Source: Bacteroidetes bacterium UBA6183 (GTDB lineage: Bacteria; Bacteroidota; Bacteroidia; UKL13-3). From it: a DNA stretch of 64,000 bases. The notes beneath the pieces are model-generated. The model saw only the letters and a list, made by a program, of their open reading frames with translations, was not told the origin of the DNA and did no database searches. A program made the translations under genes and the position numbers. This document shows positions 33,940 through 42,757 of this stretch, one piece after another (the stretch's first letter is position 1; every line of letters begins with the position of its first letter). Location: positions 7,884-71,883 of the forward strand of contig DITN01000100.1 in NCBI GenBank assembly GCA_002422865.1, written 5' to 3'.

Positions 33940-35175
33940 TTATTTATACTGTTGCAATTTAGCTTCCATACTTAAAGTGGTATGAGGCACTGCACGTAGT
34001 CTTTCTTTAGGAATTAACTTACCTGTTACTTTGCAAATACCGTATGTTTTATTTTCGATACGAACCATTGCGTTTTCAAGGTTTTCTATAAACTTCTTTT
34101 GACGTGCAGCCAATTGTGCGATGTATTCTTTTTCTTGACTTGAAGAACCATCTTCGGCAGTTTTGTATGAACTATCAGTATCATCACCCGCGTTCATGCC
34201 TGGGTTTTGCATTTGATCCATCAAATCAGCCAATTCTTTGCGCGCAATTTCTAATTTTTTATTGATGATGTCTCTGAACTCTGCTAAGTCGGCATCACTG
34301 TAGCGTTTTGCTTCTGTAGCTTTTTCTAAGGCATCTTTTTTCTCTACAAAATGAACCGGTTTAGCAGCAACAGCTCTTTCCACTTGTTCTTTTTTCTCCA
34401 ATATTTTTTGAATTGGATTAACAACCGGAGCGGCTTCTGCTTTTTTGCTCACTTTAGCAGGTTTAGCTGTAGGCTTTGGTGCCGTTTTAACTTCTGCTTT
34501 TTTAACAACAGGTTTAGCTACTTCAACCACTTTTTTAGGAGCAGGTTTAGCCGCTACTTTTTTAGCAACCACCTTTTTAGGAGCAGGTTTAGCCGTTACC
34601 TTTTTCGCTACCACTTTTTTAGGAGCAGGTTTAGCCGCTACTTTTTTAGCAACCACCTTTTTAGGAGCAGGTTTAGCCGTTACCTTTTTCGCTACTACTT
34701 TTTTAGGAGCCGGTTTCGCTGCTACCTTTTTTGCCACTACTTTTTTAGGAGCCGGTTTAGCTGCTACTTTTTTAGCAACCACCTTTTTAGGAGCGGGTTT
34801 AGTTGCTACCTTTTTCGCCACTACCTTTTTAGGAGCGGGTTTAGCCGCAACTTTTTTCGCTACTACCTTCTTAGGGGCCGGTTTAGCTGCTACTTTTTTC
34901 GCCACTACTTTCTTAGGGGCCGGTTTGGCTGCTACTTTTTTCGCCACTACTTTTTTAGGAGCCGGCTTAGCCGCTACTTTTTTCACAACCACCTTTTTAG
35001 GAGCCGGTTTAGCTGCTACCTTTTTAGCTACCACTTTCTTAGGAGCAACTTTTTTAGCTACCGGTTTTGCAGTTGCTTTTTTTGCAACGGCTTTTTTTGC
35101 AATTGGTTTAGCAGCAGGTTTAGCTGCCTTTTTTGGAGCTGGCTTCGCAGCCTTTTTTATCAGTTTCTTAGCCAT
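33940..35175 (-). CDS. DksA/TraR-like protein with histone-H1-like repeat tail (411 aa)
   Basis: The C-terminal part (about 295-411) is a DksA/TraR-type module: coiled-coil segment FRDIINKKLEIARKELADLM, then the finger region TYGICKVTGKLIPKERLRAV. Only one of the four zinc cysteines remains (GICKVTG), which I recall as usual for the short Bacteroidota homologues. The N-terminal 235 residues are Lys/Ala/Pro/Val rich, with twelve nearly exact 14-residue units AKPAPKKVVAKKVA at 55-222, like a histone H1 tail or HctB-type nucleoid protein. The product probably combines RNA-polymerase or stress control with DNA binding. It starts 6 bp after ileS. Long frames on the opposite strand arise from the repeats. 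Confidence 0.87.
   Translation of the reverse strand: MAKKLIKKAAKPAPKKAAKPAAKPIAKKAVAKKATAKPVAKKVAPKKVVAKKVAAKPAPKKVVVKKVAAKPAPKKVVAKKVAAKPAPKKVVAKKVAAKPAPKKVVAKKVAAKPAPKKVVAKKVATKPAPKKVVAKKVAAKPAPKKVVAKKVAAKPAPKKVVAKKVTAKPAPKKVVAKKVAAKPAPKKVVAKKVTAKPAPKKVVAKKVAAKPAPKKVVEVAKPVVKKAEVKTAPKPTAKPAKVSKKAEAAPVVNPIQKILEKKEQVERAVAAKPVHFVEKKDALEKATEAKRYSDADLAEFRDIINKKLEIARKELADLMDQMQNPGMNAGDDTDSSYKTAEDGSSSQEKEYIAQLAARQKKFIENLENAMVRIENKTYGICKVTGKLIPKERLRAVPHTTLSMEAKLQQYK
34510..35013 (-). repeat. Tandem array of twelve 42-bp coding repeats
   Basis: The 42-bp unit encodes AKPAPKKVVAKKVA. Copies differ by synonymous changes (third-position C/T/A choices) and a few amino-acid changes (A to T at the last or first position, A to V in copy 1), so the array is not freshly amplified throughout. 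Such arrays can change copy number by slippage or recombination in 14-residue steps without breaking the frame. Confidence 0.92.
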
Positions 35176-35181
35176 AAGGAG

Positions 35182-38100
35182 TTAATTAGCTTTAGTTAAT
35201 TGAACTTTTATAAGGTGTTCGTCAACCTCTATTTCTGCCGAAAGCCCTGCTGTTGCTACAATCTCAAGCTTATCAGCTAAAATTTCCGTGCAAATATATG
35301 TTTTATAAGCATTTATCGCATCGTTTATATAATCGTGCGATTGCAATTGAACATTAATTTTATCAGTTACCTCTAAGCTGGTTTCTTTACGTAAGGCTTG
35401 TAGTTTGCTAACTACCTCACGAGCAATGCCTTCCAATTTAAGTTCAGGACTTATTTCCACATCTAAGGCCACCGTAACTTTACCTTCATTGGCTACTTTG
35501 TACCCTGTAATATCTTTCGACATGATTTCCACATCGGTAATTTCCAAGGTCATTTTTTCGCCATCAACCACTATAACATAACTGCTATTTTGCTCTAATT
35601 CGGCAATTTGTTCTGTTTTCATGGCTAAAATAGCATCGCCAACAGCTTTCATTTTGGCACCTACTTTTTTACCCAATACCCTAAAGTTTGGTTTGATAGA
35701 TTTTTCAATCTCTTCTATAAACTCCAGTTGTTTTACGTTTACTTCAGAAAGTATCAAATCTTGCACATGTATAATTTCGTCTTTTATACGTGTATCAACC
35801 ATTGGTATTAATATTTTTTGAAGTGGCTGACGAACTTTAATGTTTTCTTTTTTACGAATAGATAACACCAATGAAGATATTTTTTGTGCATACTCCATTT
35901 GTTCTTCTAAGCGCAGGTCAATTACTTTTTCATCAGCGTTAACTAAATCAGTTAAATGCACCGACTCGCTTTTGCCATTTAAGTTTTTGTATACCCAATC
36001 GCTAAAGAATGGTGCAAACGAACTGCTTAACTGTGATACCGTAATTAAACATTGGTATAAAGTTTCGTAAGCTGCTTTTTTATCGGCATTCATTTCGCCT
36101 TTCCAGAAACGTCTGCGGCTTAAACGAATAAACCAGTTACTGAAATGGTCGCTAGTAAATTCTTCAATGGCACGAACAGCCGGTGTGGCATCGTAATCGT
36201 CCATGCGCTCACGAACCAATTTAACCAAACTGTTTAGTTTACTCATGATCCAACGATCCAATTCGGTGCGTTCGCTTATTGGTGTTACGTTGTTTTCGTC
36301 AAACTCAAACCCATCAATATTGGCGTAAATAGCAAAGAAAGAATAAGTGTTGTATAAGGTTCCAAAAAACTTACGTTGACTTTCCGCTACACCTTCCAAA
36401 TCAAATTTTAGGTTGTCCCAAGGGTCGCTATTGCCCAACATGTACCAACGCGTGGCATCCGCACCGTATTTGGCAATTGTAGTAAACGGATCAACAATGT
36501 TGCCCAAACGTTTACTCATTTTTACGCCATTTTTATCCAAAACCAATCCGTTGGCAATTACATTTTTAAAGGCAATGCCCGGGTTATTGTTTTGTTGGTT
36601 GATGGCTTTAATTTCATCACTGCACTCATTTAATAAAACGGCCAAAGCATGTAAGGTAAAGAACCACCCACGGGTTTGATCTACTCCTTCGGCAATAAAA
36701 TCAGCCGGGTAGTTTTCGTTTAACGGAATTTCTTTATTAAAAGGAAAATTCCATTGCGCATATGGCATAGCTCCGCTATCAAACCAAACATCAATTAAAT
36801 CGGCTTCGCGGAACATTTTTTCACCCTTACTCGAAACCAACACCACATCATCCACGTATGGTTTGTGCAAGTCTTTCATTTCAAAGTCTTGCGGAATAAA
36901 TCCTGCGGTTTTTGCTTTGGTTATTTCTTCGTGCAACTCGGCATTAGAGCCAATACATTTTTCTTCGCTGCCATCTTCAGTTCTCCAAATTGGTAGTGGA
37001 GTTCCCCAATAACGCGAGCGTGATAAATTCCAATCTACCAAGTTCTCTAACCAGTTGCCAAAACGCCCGGTTCCGGTGTGTTCCGGTTTCCAATTAATTT
37101 TCTGGTTGGCCTCAACCAACTTGTCTTTGTATGCAGTAGTTTTAATAAACCAACTCTCTAACGGATAATATAAAATAGGTTTATCGGTACGCCAACAATG
37201 TGGGTAAGGATGCTCGTATTTTTCTTTCTTAAACAATTTACCTTCGGTTTGTAGCTTAAGAATGATGCGCTCATCTACACTTAGGTAATTTAATTTAGAG
37301 GTATCTTTTATTACCCCACTTAACTTTTCTTTTTGTATGGTTAACGATGCTTCTTTTTCAGCATCGGTTAAGTAGGCTTCCTTTACGTACTCTTCGCCAA
37401 ATAAAAATTGTCCGTCTTGCACCTCAGGTAAAAATTTACCACGCTTATCCACCAACGTTAAACTGCCAATGCCGTTTTGTTTGGCCACCCTAAAGTCGTC
37501 TGCACCAAAACTTGGCGCAATATGTACGATACCTGTACCATCTTCGGTGGTTACAAAATCTCCGGTTATTACTTTAAACGCATCACCATTTTCTACTTTG
37601 GCAAAAGGCAACAATTGCTCGTAACGTATGCCGGCTAAATCGGCACCTTTAATTTCTTTTACTACTTCAAATGGAATGTTTTTATCACCTGCTTTGTAAT
37701 CACCTAATTTTAACTCCGCATTTTCTGCTTTAAAATGTTTGCCCAATAAATCTTTTGCCAACACAACTGTGCATGGATGGTGTGTATTGGGGTTGAACGT
37801 TTTTACAAGTGCATAATCAATTTTAGCACCAACGGCTAATGCGGTGTTTGATGGTAAAGTCCATGGAGTGGTGGTCCAAGCCAAAAAATACACATCACCT
37901 TCAAATGGAGCGTGAATGGCTTTAAACATGGCCACAGCCGTGTTGTCTTTTACATCTTTATACGTGCCCGGCTGGTTTAGCTCGTGAGAGCTTAATCCGG
38001 TTCCTGCCGCAGGAGAGTACGGTTGAATGGTGTACCCTTTATACAATAAACCTTTATTGTACAATTGTTTTAAAATCCACCAAAGCGATTCAATATAGTT

Positions 38101-38562
38101 GTTGTCGTAGGTTACATATGGGTCGTTTAAGTTAACCCAATAGCCCATGCGTGTGGTTAAGTTGTTCCACACATCGGTGTATTTCATTACATCCTTTTTG
38201 CAGGCTTCGTTGTATTCGGCTACGGATATTTTTTTACCAATATCTTCTTTGGTAATGCCTAATGTTTTTTCTACTTGTAACTCGACAGGCAAACCGTGTG
38301 TATCCCAACCGGCCTTACGTTTTACCTGAAATCCTTTTAAGGTATTGTAGCGGCAAAAAATATCTTTAACCGTACGGCTCATTACGTGGTGAATACCCGG
38401 CATACCATTAGCACTTGGCGGACCTTCGTAAAACACGAAAGATTTTGCCCCTGCACGGTTGCTCACACTTTTTTCAAAAATGTTATGCGCTTGCCAAAAC
38501 TTAAGTATTTCCTCTTCAAAAGCCGGAAAGTCAAGTTTTTTATATTCGTTGTACTTACTCAT
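35182..38562 (-). CDS. ileS: Isoleucyl-tRNA synthetase (1126 aa)
   Basis: A class I synthetase charging tRNA-Ile. The HIGH-type motif is NGMPGIHHVMSR (His58-His59 region) and the KMSKR loop is at 681-685 (GVKMSKRLGN). RKAGWDTHGLPVELQVEK, the editing domain around WTTTPWTLPSNTALAV and a long C-terminal anticodon-binding region follow. The size and the signature GWDTHGLPVE fit the larger, eukaryote-like type that in some bacteria tolerates mupirocin; that is family knowledge, not proof here. The dksA-like gene follows after 6 bp. Confidence 0.96.
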   Translation of the reverse strand: MSKYNEYKKLDFPAFEEEILKFWQAHNIFEKSVSNRAGAKSFVFYEGPPSANGMPGIHHVMSRTVKDIFCRYNTLKGFQVKRKAGWDTHGLPVELQVEKTLGITKEDIGKKISVAEYNEACKKDVMKYTDVWNNLTTRMGYWVNLNDPYVTYDNNYIESLWWILKQLYNKGLLYKGYTIQPYSPAAGTGLSSHELNQPGTYKDVKDNTAVAMFKAIHAPFEGDVYFLAWTTTPWTLPSNTALAVGAKIDYALVKTFNPNTHHPCTVVLAKDLLGKHFKAENAELKLGDYKAGDKNIPFEVVKEIKGADLAGIRYEQLLPFAKVENGDAFKVITGDFVTTEDGTGIVHIAPSFGADDFRVAKQNGIGSLTLVDKRGKFLPEVQDGQFLFGEEYVKEAYLTDAEKEASLTIQKEKLSGVIKDTSKLNYLSVDERIILKLQTEGKLFKKEKYEHPYPHCWRTDKPILYYPLESWFIKTTAYKDKLVEANQKINWKPEHTGTGRFGNWLENLVDWNLSRSRYWGTPLPIWRTEDGSEEKCIGSNAELHEEITKAKTAGFIPQDFEMKDLHKPYVDDVVLVSSKGEKMFREADLIDVWFDSGAMPYAQWNFPFNKEIPLNENYPADFIAEGVDQTRGWFFTLHALAVLLNECSDEIKAINQQNNNPGIAFKNVIANGLVLDKNGVKMSKRLGNIVDPFTTIAKYGADATRWYMLGNSDPWDNLKFDLEGVAESQRKFFGTLYNTYSFFAIYANIDGFEFDENNVTPISERTELDRWIMSKLNSLVKLVRERMDDYDATPAVRAIEEFTSDHFSNWFIRLSRRRFWKGEMNADKKAAYETLYQCLITVSQLSSSFAPFFSDWVYKNLNGKSESVHLTDLVNADEKVIDLRLEEQMEYAQKISSLVLSIRKKENIKVRQPLQKILIPMVDTRIKDEIIHVQDLILSEVNVKQLEFIEEIEKSIKPNFRVLGKKVGAKMKAVGDAILAMKTEQIAELEQNSSYVIVVDGEKMTLEITDVEIMSKDITGYKVANEGKVTVALDVEISPELKLEGIAREVVSKLQALRKETSLEVTDKINVQLQSHDYINDAINAYKTYICTEILADKLEIVATAGLSAEIEVDEHLIKVQLTKAN

Positions 38563-39209
38563 TTGTAGTTGTGTTTTTGGGTTGAATTATGGATTTGACG
38601 GTATTGTCTATCAATTACTCAGCCTAAATAAAAGTGTGCGAAAATAGGATTTAGCAGCTATAAATGAAAGAAGCCATTTGATATTAGCAGCAAGTACTGA
38701 TTTTACTACCCCAAACGGCAAAAAAATAAGCCACCAGAATGAGTATTGGCAGCTTAGATTAAATAATTTTTTACCAGTAATTTTATGATTGCTGTGTAAT
38801 CTGGAGTTTTAGGGTATTTCCGGTTTTGACCATAATGAGTGTTTTCCATATTAAAATCCCCATAGCATAAAAACCACTTTCCTTTTGGGTTGGCACCCAA
38901 ACCGCCTTCACTTTTTTCTTGATAAAAAAGTAAACAAAAAATCAAGGCTTACGACAATTTTACAACAATCTACTGAGTCCATTTTTTCCGCGCAATCCAA
39001 GCCACTACGTTTCGGGATTGCTTGCAATGGCCAACGCACAAATGCACTCATTGATTGTTAAGTAAAATTCTCGTAGGCCAATAGAATCCTTCATACGTTA
39101 TCTAATGTAAGAGCGTCTCTTCGTTAATAACTTTAGGTTTTTTTAACAAACTGGTATGTTTGCGTATGTACGTTTAAATAATTTGTAATAGAATTATGGT
39201 TTAATGAAT
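38563..39209. other. 647-bp intergenic region with repeats
   Basis: No credible gene is present; a 63-codon minus-strand frame at 38754-38945 runs through repeat sequence. The part next to ileS must hold its promoter, but no exact TAnnTTTG box is visible. The part around 38884-38946 contains nested inverted repeats. The remainder (38950-39209) is unremarkable. Confidence 0.55.
38884..38946. repeat. Nested inverted repeats of a probable dispersed element
   Basis: TTTGGGT-TGGC-ACCCAAA (38884-38901) is followed by ACTTTTTT / AAAAAAGT (38910-38917, 38924-38931) and by CTTGAT / ATCAAG (38918-38923, 38941-38946). The CTTGATAAAAAAGTAAACAA-type segment resembles an intergenic repeat I recall from many Bacteroidota genomes. 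The only copy in this window is here. Confidence 0.45.
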
Positions 39210-40139
39210 TCAGCGTTTAATTATCTTATAGGTTTGAGTTTGACCTTGGCTAATCACGCGGCAGTAATACAGTCCCGGTATAAGTTGGGTTAAGTTTAGG
39301 TTTTGTTTTTCGTTGAAAGGTTCAATTGAAAACGTACTAACTGTTTTCCCCAACTGATTTAAAATTAATAGAGAACCTTCTTTTAACGGTTGTTTGAAAT
39401 TAAGTTCCAACACATCGTAAAAAGGGTTGGGGGATATTGAGGTAATAGTTTGCTCGGAAACTTCTGTAACAGTAACCCAACCCATTGATGTATCGCAAGG
39501 ATAATCGGTTAGTTTTAGGTTGATGTATTCATTTTCAAAACACCTCAAAGGACTATTAAAATCTATATCAGTGTATTTTTGAAATACAGGCATATGAGTC
39601 TCTAAATTACCAATCGTTTCAATAATCTTACCTGAAAATCGCCAATGAAATCTTGGAGCCCACGGAACATCTTCTCCAGTCTTTGAGATTTCTTTATAGT
39701 ACATTGTTTTATAGGCAATCCCCATAATGGTATCGATACCAACAGAATCAATAACCGACCATGCTCCCGAATCCAACGCACCCTGAAAACCGCGATTATC
39801 TATACCTAGGGTAAATACTGTATCTCCAATACTTTTGTTAAAATCATACAACACATAAAACTGCCCTTTAACCACAACATACTGAATATTGGCGGTTGTA
39901 TCGTCATAAACAATCATGTTGTTACGGGGATAGGCAATCCATTGTTGACTTTCTTTATCTTTATATCGTGCGGCCAATTTTACGCATAACTTATTATCAA
40001 TTAGCGTGTCTTTTTCTTTGCTTATTTCTAAAGCATTTCCTAAATCACGATACCACTTGGCTTGTGGTGTAAACCATTTTTGTGCACCAACTTCTGTTAT
40101 AGAAAGCAGTAGTATTGTAGCAAGAATAATATTTTTCAT
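39210..40139 (-). CDS. Secreted protein with T9SS sorting domain (309 aa)
   Basis: A signal peptide (MKNIILATILLLSITEVGAQ) precedes about 215 residues of unknown fold with many Tyr, Trp and Asp residues. The last 75 residues (ISPNPFYDVLELNFKQPL, LNQLGKTVSTFS, LIPGLYYCRVISQG) are a type A T9SS sorting domain, so the protein should be translocated by the T9SS and released or attached at the surface. I see no catalytic motif in the central part. It stands alone between the RND transporter and the ileS spacer. Confidence 0.82.
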   Translation of the reverse strand: MKNIILATILLLSITEVGAQKWFTPQAKWYRDLGNALEISKEKDTLIDNKLCVKLAARYKDKESQQWIAYPRNNMIVYDDTTANIQYVVVKGQFYVLYDFNKSIGDTVFTLGIDNRGFQGALDSGAWSVIDSVGIDTIMGIAYKTMYYKEISKTGEDVPWAPRFHWRFSGKIIETIGNLETHMPVFQKYTDIDFNSPLRCFENEYINLKLTDYPCDTSMGWVTVTEVSEQTITSISPNPFYDVLELNFKQPLKEGSLLILNQLGKTVSTFSIEPFNEKQNLNLTQLIPGLYYCRVISQGQTQTYKIIKR

Positions 40140-40237
40140 AGATGTTGTTTAAGCAAAGTTAAACGCCACAAAAGTTAGTTCCTACTTAATTAAAGTTAAT
40201 TATTGTCGAAGATTAGAGGTTTGTTTGTTGTAAAATA

Positions 40238-40270
40238 AAATAGGCTGCCTTTAATTTAGGCAGCCTATTT
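40238..40270 (-). terminator. Terminator of the RND transporter gene
   Basis: AAATAGGCTGCCT (40238-40250) and AGGCAGCCTATTT (40258-40270) are perfect complements around a 7-nt loop, with T-rich sequence beyond on the minus strand. Confidence 0.9.
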
Positions 40271-40278
40271 GTTGTATT

Positions 40279-42645
40279 TTACTCATCATCATTATCGGTT
40301 GGCTCTGGTTCGAGTTCAACCAAGGTGCGGCTAAATTCTTCTTTGTTGTTAATCGATTTTTCGAGTGATAATAACAAGGATGGCAGTAGCAATAAATTCA
40401 TAAACATACCAAACAACAAGGCCAATGAGGTTAAAATACCCAAGGCAATGGTTCCACCAAAATCGCTGGCTGCAAATATGATGAAGCCCGCAAACAAGGC
40501 CACTGCCGTATATATGATACTTGGTCCGGCCTCCTGCAAACTTTCCGGTATGGCTTGTTTCATATCCCAGTTGTGTTTTTTAAGCGAGTTGCGGTACTTG
40601 GCCAAATAGTGAATGGTAAAATCAACCACAATACCATAAGCTACCGAAAATATAATGATGGTGGATGGTTTAAGTCTGATATCAAAAAAGCCCATGATGC
40701 CCAATGTCATTAACAAAGGAACGATGTTGGGGATTAACGATATCAGTACCATTTTCCAACTGAAAAATAAGAAGGCCATCATGATAGAGATGATGATAAG
40801 TGCCGAAAACACACTTTGTAAAAGGTTTTCAACCAAATAATCGTTACCTTTTAAAAAGATTAAGCTGGTACCTGTAAGTTTAACATCGTATTTGTCTTTA
40901 GGAAAAATTTCGTCAACAATGGTTTGTACTTTTTGGTTCAGTGTTTTTAGTTCAACAGATCCAATATCGGCCATCTGTATGCTAATACGTGCTACTTGAT
41001 AGTTGCTGTCTACCATACTTTTCATCAAACCACCACTTACTTCGCCACCTCTTGGCACATAACTAAGCAGTTCACTGATGTCTAAAGCATTTGGTATAAT
41101 GTAATATCTTTCATCTCCATCATGATAACCTTGGTTGGCAAACTTTAAAAAATCAACCATAGAAACGGCTTTACTAAATTCGGGAAACTCAGCCAATTCT
41201 TTTTGTAGGCGGTTCATTTTTTGAAGCGTAGAAAAATCTTTTACTCCGTTTTTGCGCTTGGTATCAATCCTGATTTCAAAAGGTAAAACACCTTTTAGTT
41301 CTTTTTCAAAAAACTTTAAATCGGTATAAACTTTGTCTTTTTGTGGCAGGTCATCAACCACATAACCCAATGTACGCACTTGCATACTGCCATATACAGA
41401 GATGATACAAACAGCAATGGTAACCGCATAAATGGTTTTACGTTTTTCGTAAACCCATGTATTACACAAACTCATTACTTTGTTTAAACGTTTGCTGTCT
41501 AAATGTTTGGTGTGGTTATATTTTGGTGGTGGTAAGTAGCTGTAAACAATGGGAATAAACACCAGTGATATTACATAAATAAGCATGATGTTGATGCCCG
41601 ATACCACCGAGAATTGATCGAGAATAGCACTGCCTGAAAAACTGAATACACAAAAACCTACGGCTGTAGTTACGTTGGTTAAAAATAGCGGTAGTCCGTT
41701 TTTTGATATCAGGCGAATAATGGCCAGCATTTTATTGCCATGTGCCCTAAATTCTTGATGATAAACATTCAGTAAATAAATACAATTTTGTATGCCAATA
41801 ATTACCATTAACGGTGGAATAATACCGGTTAATAAAGTAATTTTATACCCCAACATATCTATACTGCCAAGGGTAATTACCACACCAACAATTACAACTA
41901 TTAACGAGAAAATTACTGCAGATATAAAACGGAAGAAAATAAATATGAATAAAGCAGTAACCAGTATAGATAAGTAGGTAAATATTTTAATTTCATCAGC
42001 TACCTTACTGGCATAAACCGTGCGCACATAAGGCAAGCCGCTGTAATGAATTTCAATGCCATGTTTTTCGCCAAAAACTTTGCAGAGTGCTTCAATTTCT
42101 GCTACTAAACCTATGCGCTCTTTGCTGTCTAATTTTTGTTTGTTTAGGGTAATCGCCAATAAGGCCACATCACCTTTCTCGTTGTACAACAAACCTTTGT
42201 ATAGGGGTAACGATGCAATTACTTTTTTAACAGAATCCATTTCGGCCTGCGTGTGCAAGTAACCTGTTACTATGGGTTTAAGCTCTAACTTATGCAAACT
42301 ATCGTTGCGGTATGGCATGTATAAGTTGGTAACTGATAATACTTTTTCAACCCCAACCGTTTCTGCTATTTTATTGTTCAGTTCAATAAGGTCGTTAAAA
42401 AAGTCTTTTTCGTATAACTTATCCGATTGTATACCAACAGCTAAAATATTGCCGTCCTCGCCAAAGGTTTGTTTAAACTTTACATATTCAATAAAGTCGG
42501 GGTCGTTATCCGGAACAACCTTAGCAAAATCGTAAGTAAGTTGCACCCTGGTAGCGAAGTACCCAAAAACCAAAGTAACCACTCCAAGTGCTACTAAAAA
42601 CCAAAAGCGGTTGCGTATAACGTATGTTCCTAATTTTTGCCACAT
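40279..42645 (-). CDS. RND/MMPL family transporter (788 aa)
   Basis: Twelve membrane segments are arranged as 1+5 / 1+5 with two large periplasmic loops, the layout of the RND superfamily, HpnN/MmpL-like branch. Visible parts are the first segment (FWFLVALGVVTLVFGYFATR), a sterol-sensing-like block (ITLLTGIIPPLMVIIGIQNC, LFLTNVTTAVGFCVFSFS) and its repeat (PSTIIIFSVAYGIVVDFTIH, GPSIIYTAVALFAGFIIFAA). It has no adaptor (MFP) or TolC gene beside it, so it probably exports a lipid or other hydrophobic molecule rather than acting as a tripartite drug pump. The C terminus is short and acidic. Substrate unknown. Confidence 0.88.
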   Translation of the reverse strand: MWQKLGTYVIRNRFWFLVALGVVTLVFGYFATRVQLTYDFAKVVPDNDPDFIEYVKFKQTFGEDGNILAVGIQSDKLYEKDFFNDLIELNNKIAETVGVEKVLSVTNLYMPYRNDSLHKLELKPIVTGYLHTQAEMDSVKKVIASLPLYKGLLYNEKGDVALLAITLNKQKLDSKERIGLVAEIEALCKVFGEKHGIEIHYSGLPYVRTVYASKVADEIKIFTYLSILVTALFIFIFFRFISAVIFSLIVVIVGVVITLGSIDMLGYKITLLTGIIPPLMVIIGIQNCIYLLNVYHQEFRAHGNKMLAIIRLISKNGLPLFLTNVTTAVGFCVFSFSGSAILDQFSVVSGINIMLIYVISLVFIPIVYSYLPPPKYNHTKHLDSKRLNKVMSLCNTWVYEKRKTIYAVTIAVCIISVYGSMQVRTLGYVVDDLPQKDKVYTDLKFFEKELKGVLPFEIRIDTKRKNGVKDFSTLQKMNRLQKELAEFPEFSKAVSMVDFLKFANQGYHDGDERYYIIPNALDISELLSYVPRGGEVSGGLMKSMVDSNYQVARISIQMADIGSVELKTLNQKVQTIVDEIFPKDKYDVKLTGTSLIFLKGNDYLVENLLQSVFSALIIISIMMAFLFFSWKMVLISLIPNIVPLLMTLGIMGFFDIRLKPSTIIIFSVAYGIVVDFTIHYLAKYRNSLKKHNWDMKQAIPESLQEAGPSIIYTAVALFAGFIIFAASDFGGTIALGILTSLALLFGMFMNLLLLPSLLLSLEKSINNKEEFSRTLVELEPEPTDNDDE

Positions 42646-42733
42646 AATAAAGTGGGCGAATTTAGCGAAATAAAACGAGGCTTAGGTTAAATTTATGTTT
42701 AGGTGGGGTATAACATTTTTGAGGTAAATGCGT

Positions 42734-42741
42734 TACGTTTG
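42734..42741 (+). promoter_or_regulatory. Candidate -7 element TACGTTTG of porZ-recO
   Basis: Exact TAnnTTTG, 16 bp before the first in-frame ATG of porZ. No well-spaced -33 TTTG is visible. Confidence 0.45.
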
Positions 42742-42757
42742 AGGTTCATTTTATTTG

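Noticed and set aside
34510..35013. Regular 42-bp repeats as a CRISPR array
   Set aside because: The units are contiguous with no unique spacers, are fully coding, and no cas gene is present.
34351..35199. Two long plus-strand frames (282 and 246 codons) opposite the DksA-like gene
   Set aside because: They are mirror translations of the 42-bp repeats, giving Phe/Arg/Ser-rich or Gly/Ala/Thr-rich monotonous sequences. The minus frame has a real C-terminal domain and follows ileS by 6 bp.
38754..38945. A 63-codon minus-strand frame
   Set aside because: It runs through the inverted repeats at 38884-38931, has no family resemblance and no promoter box.
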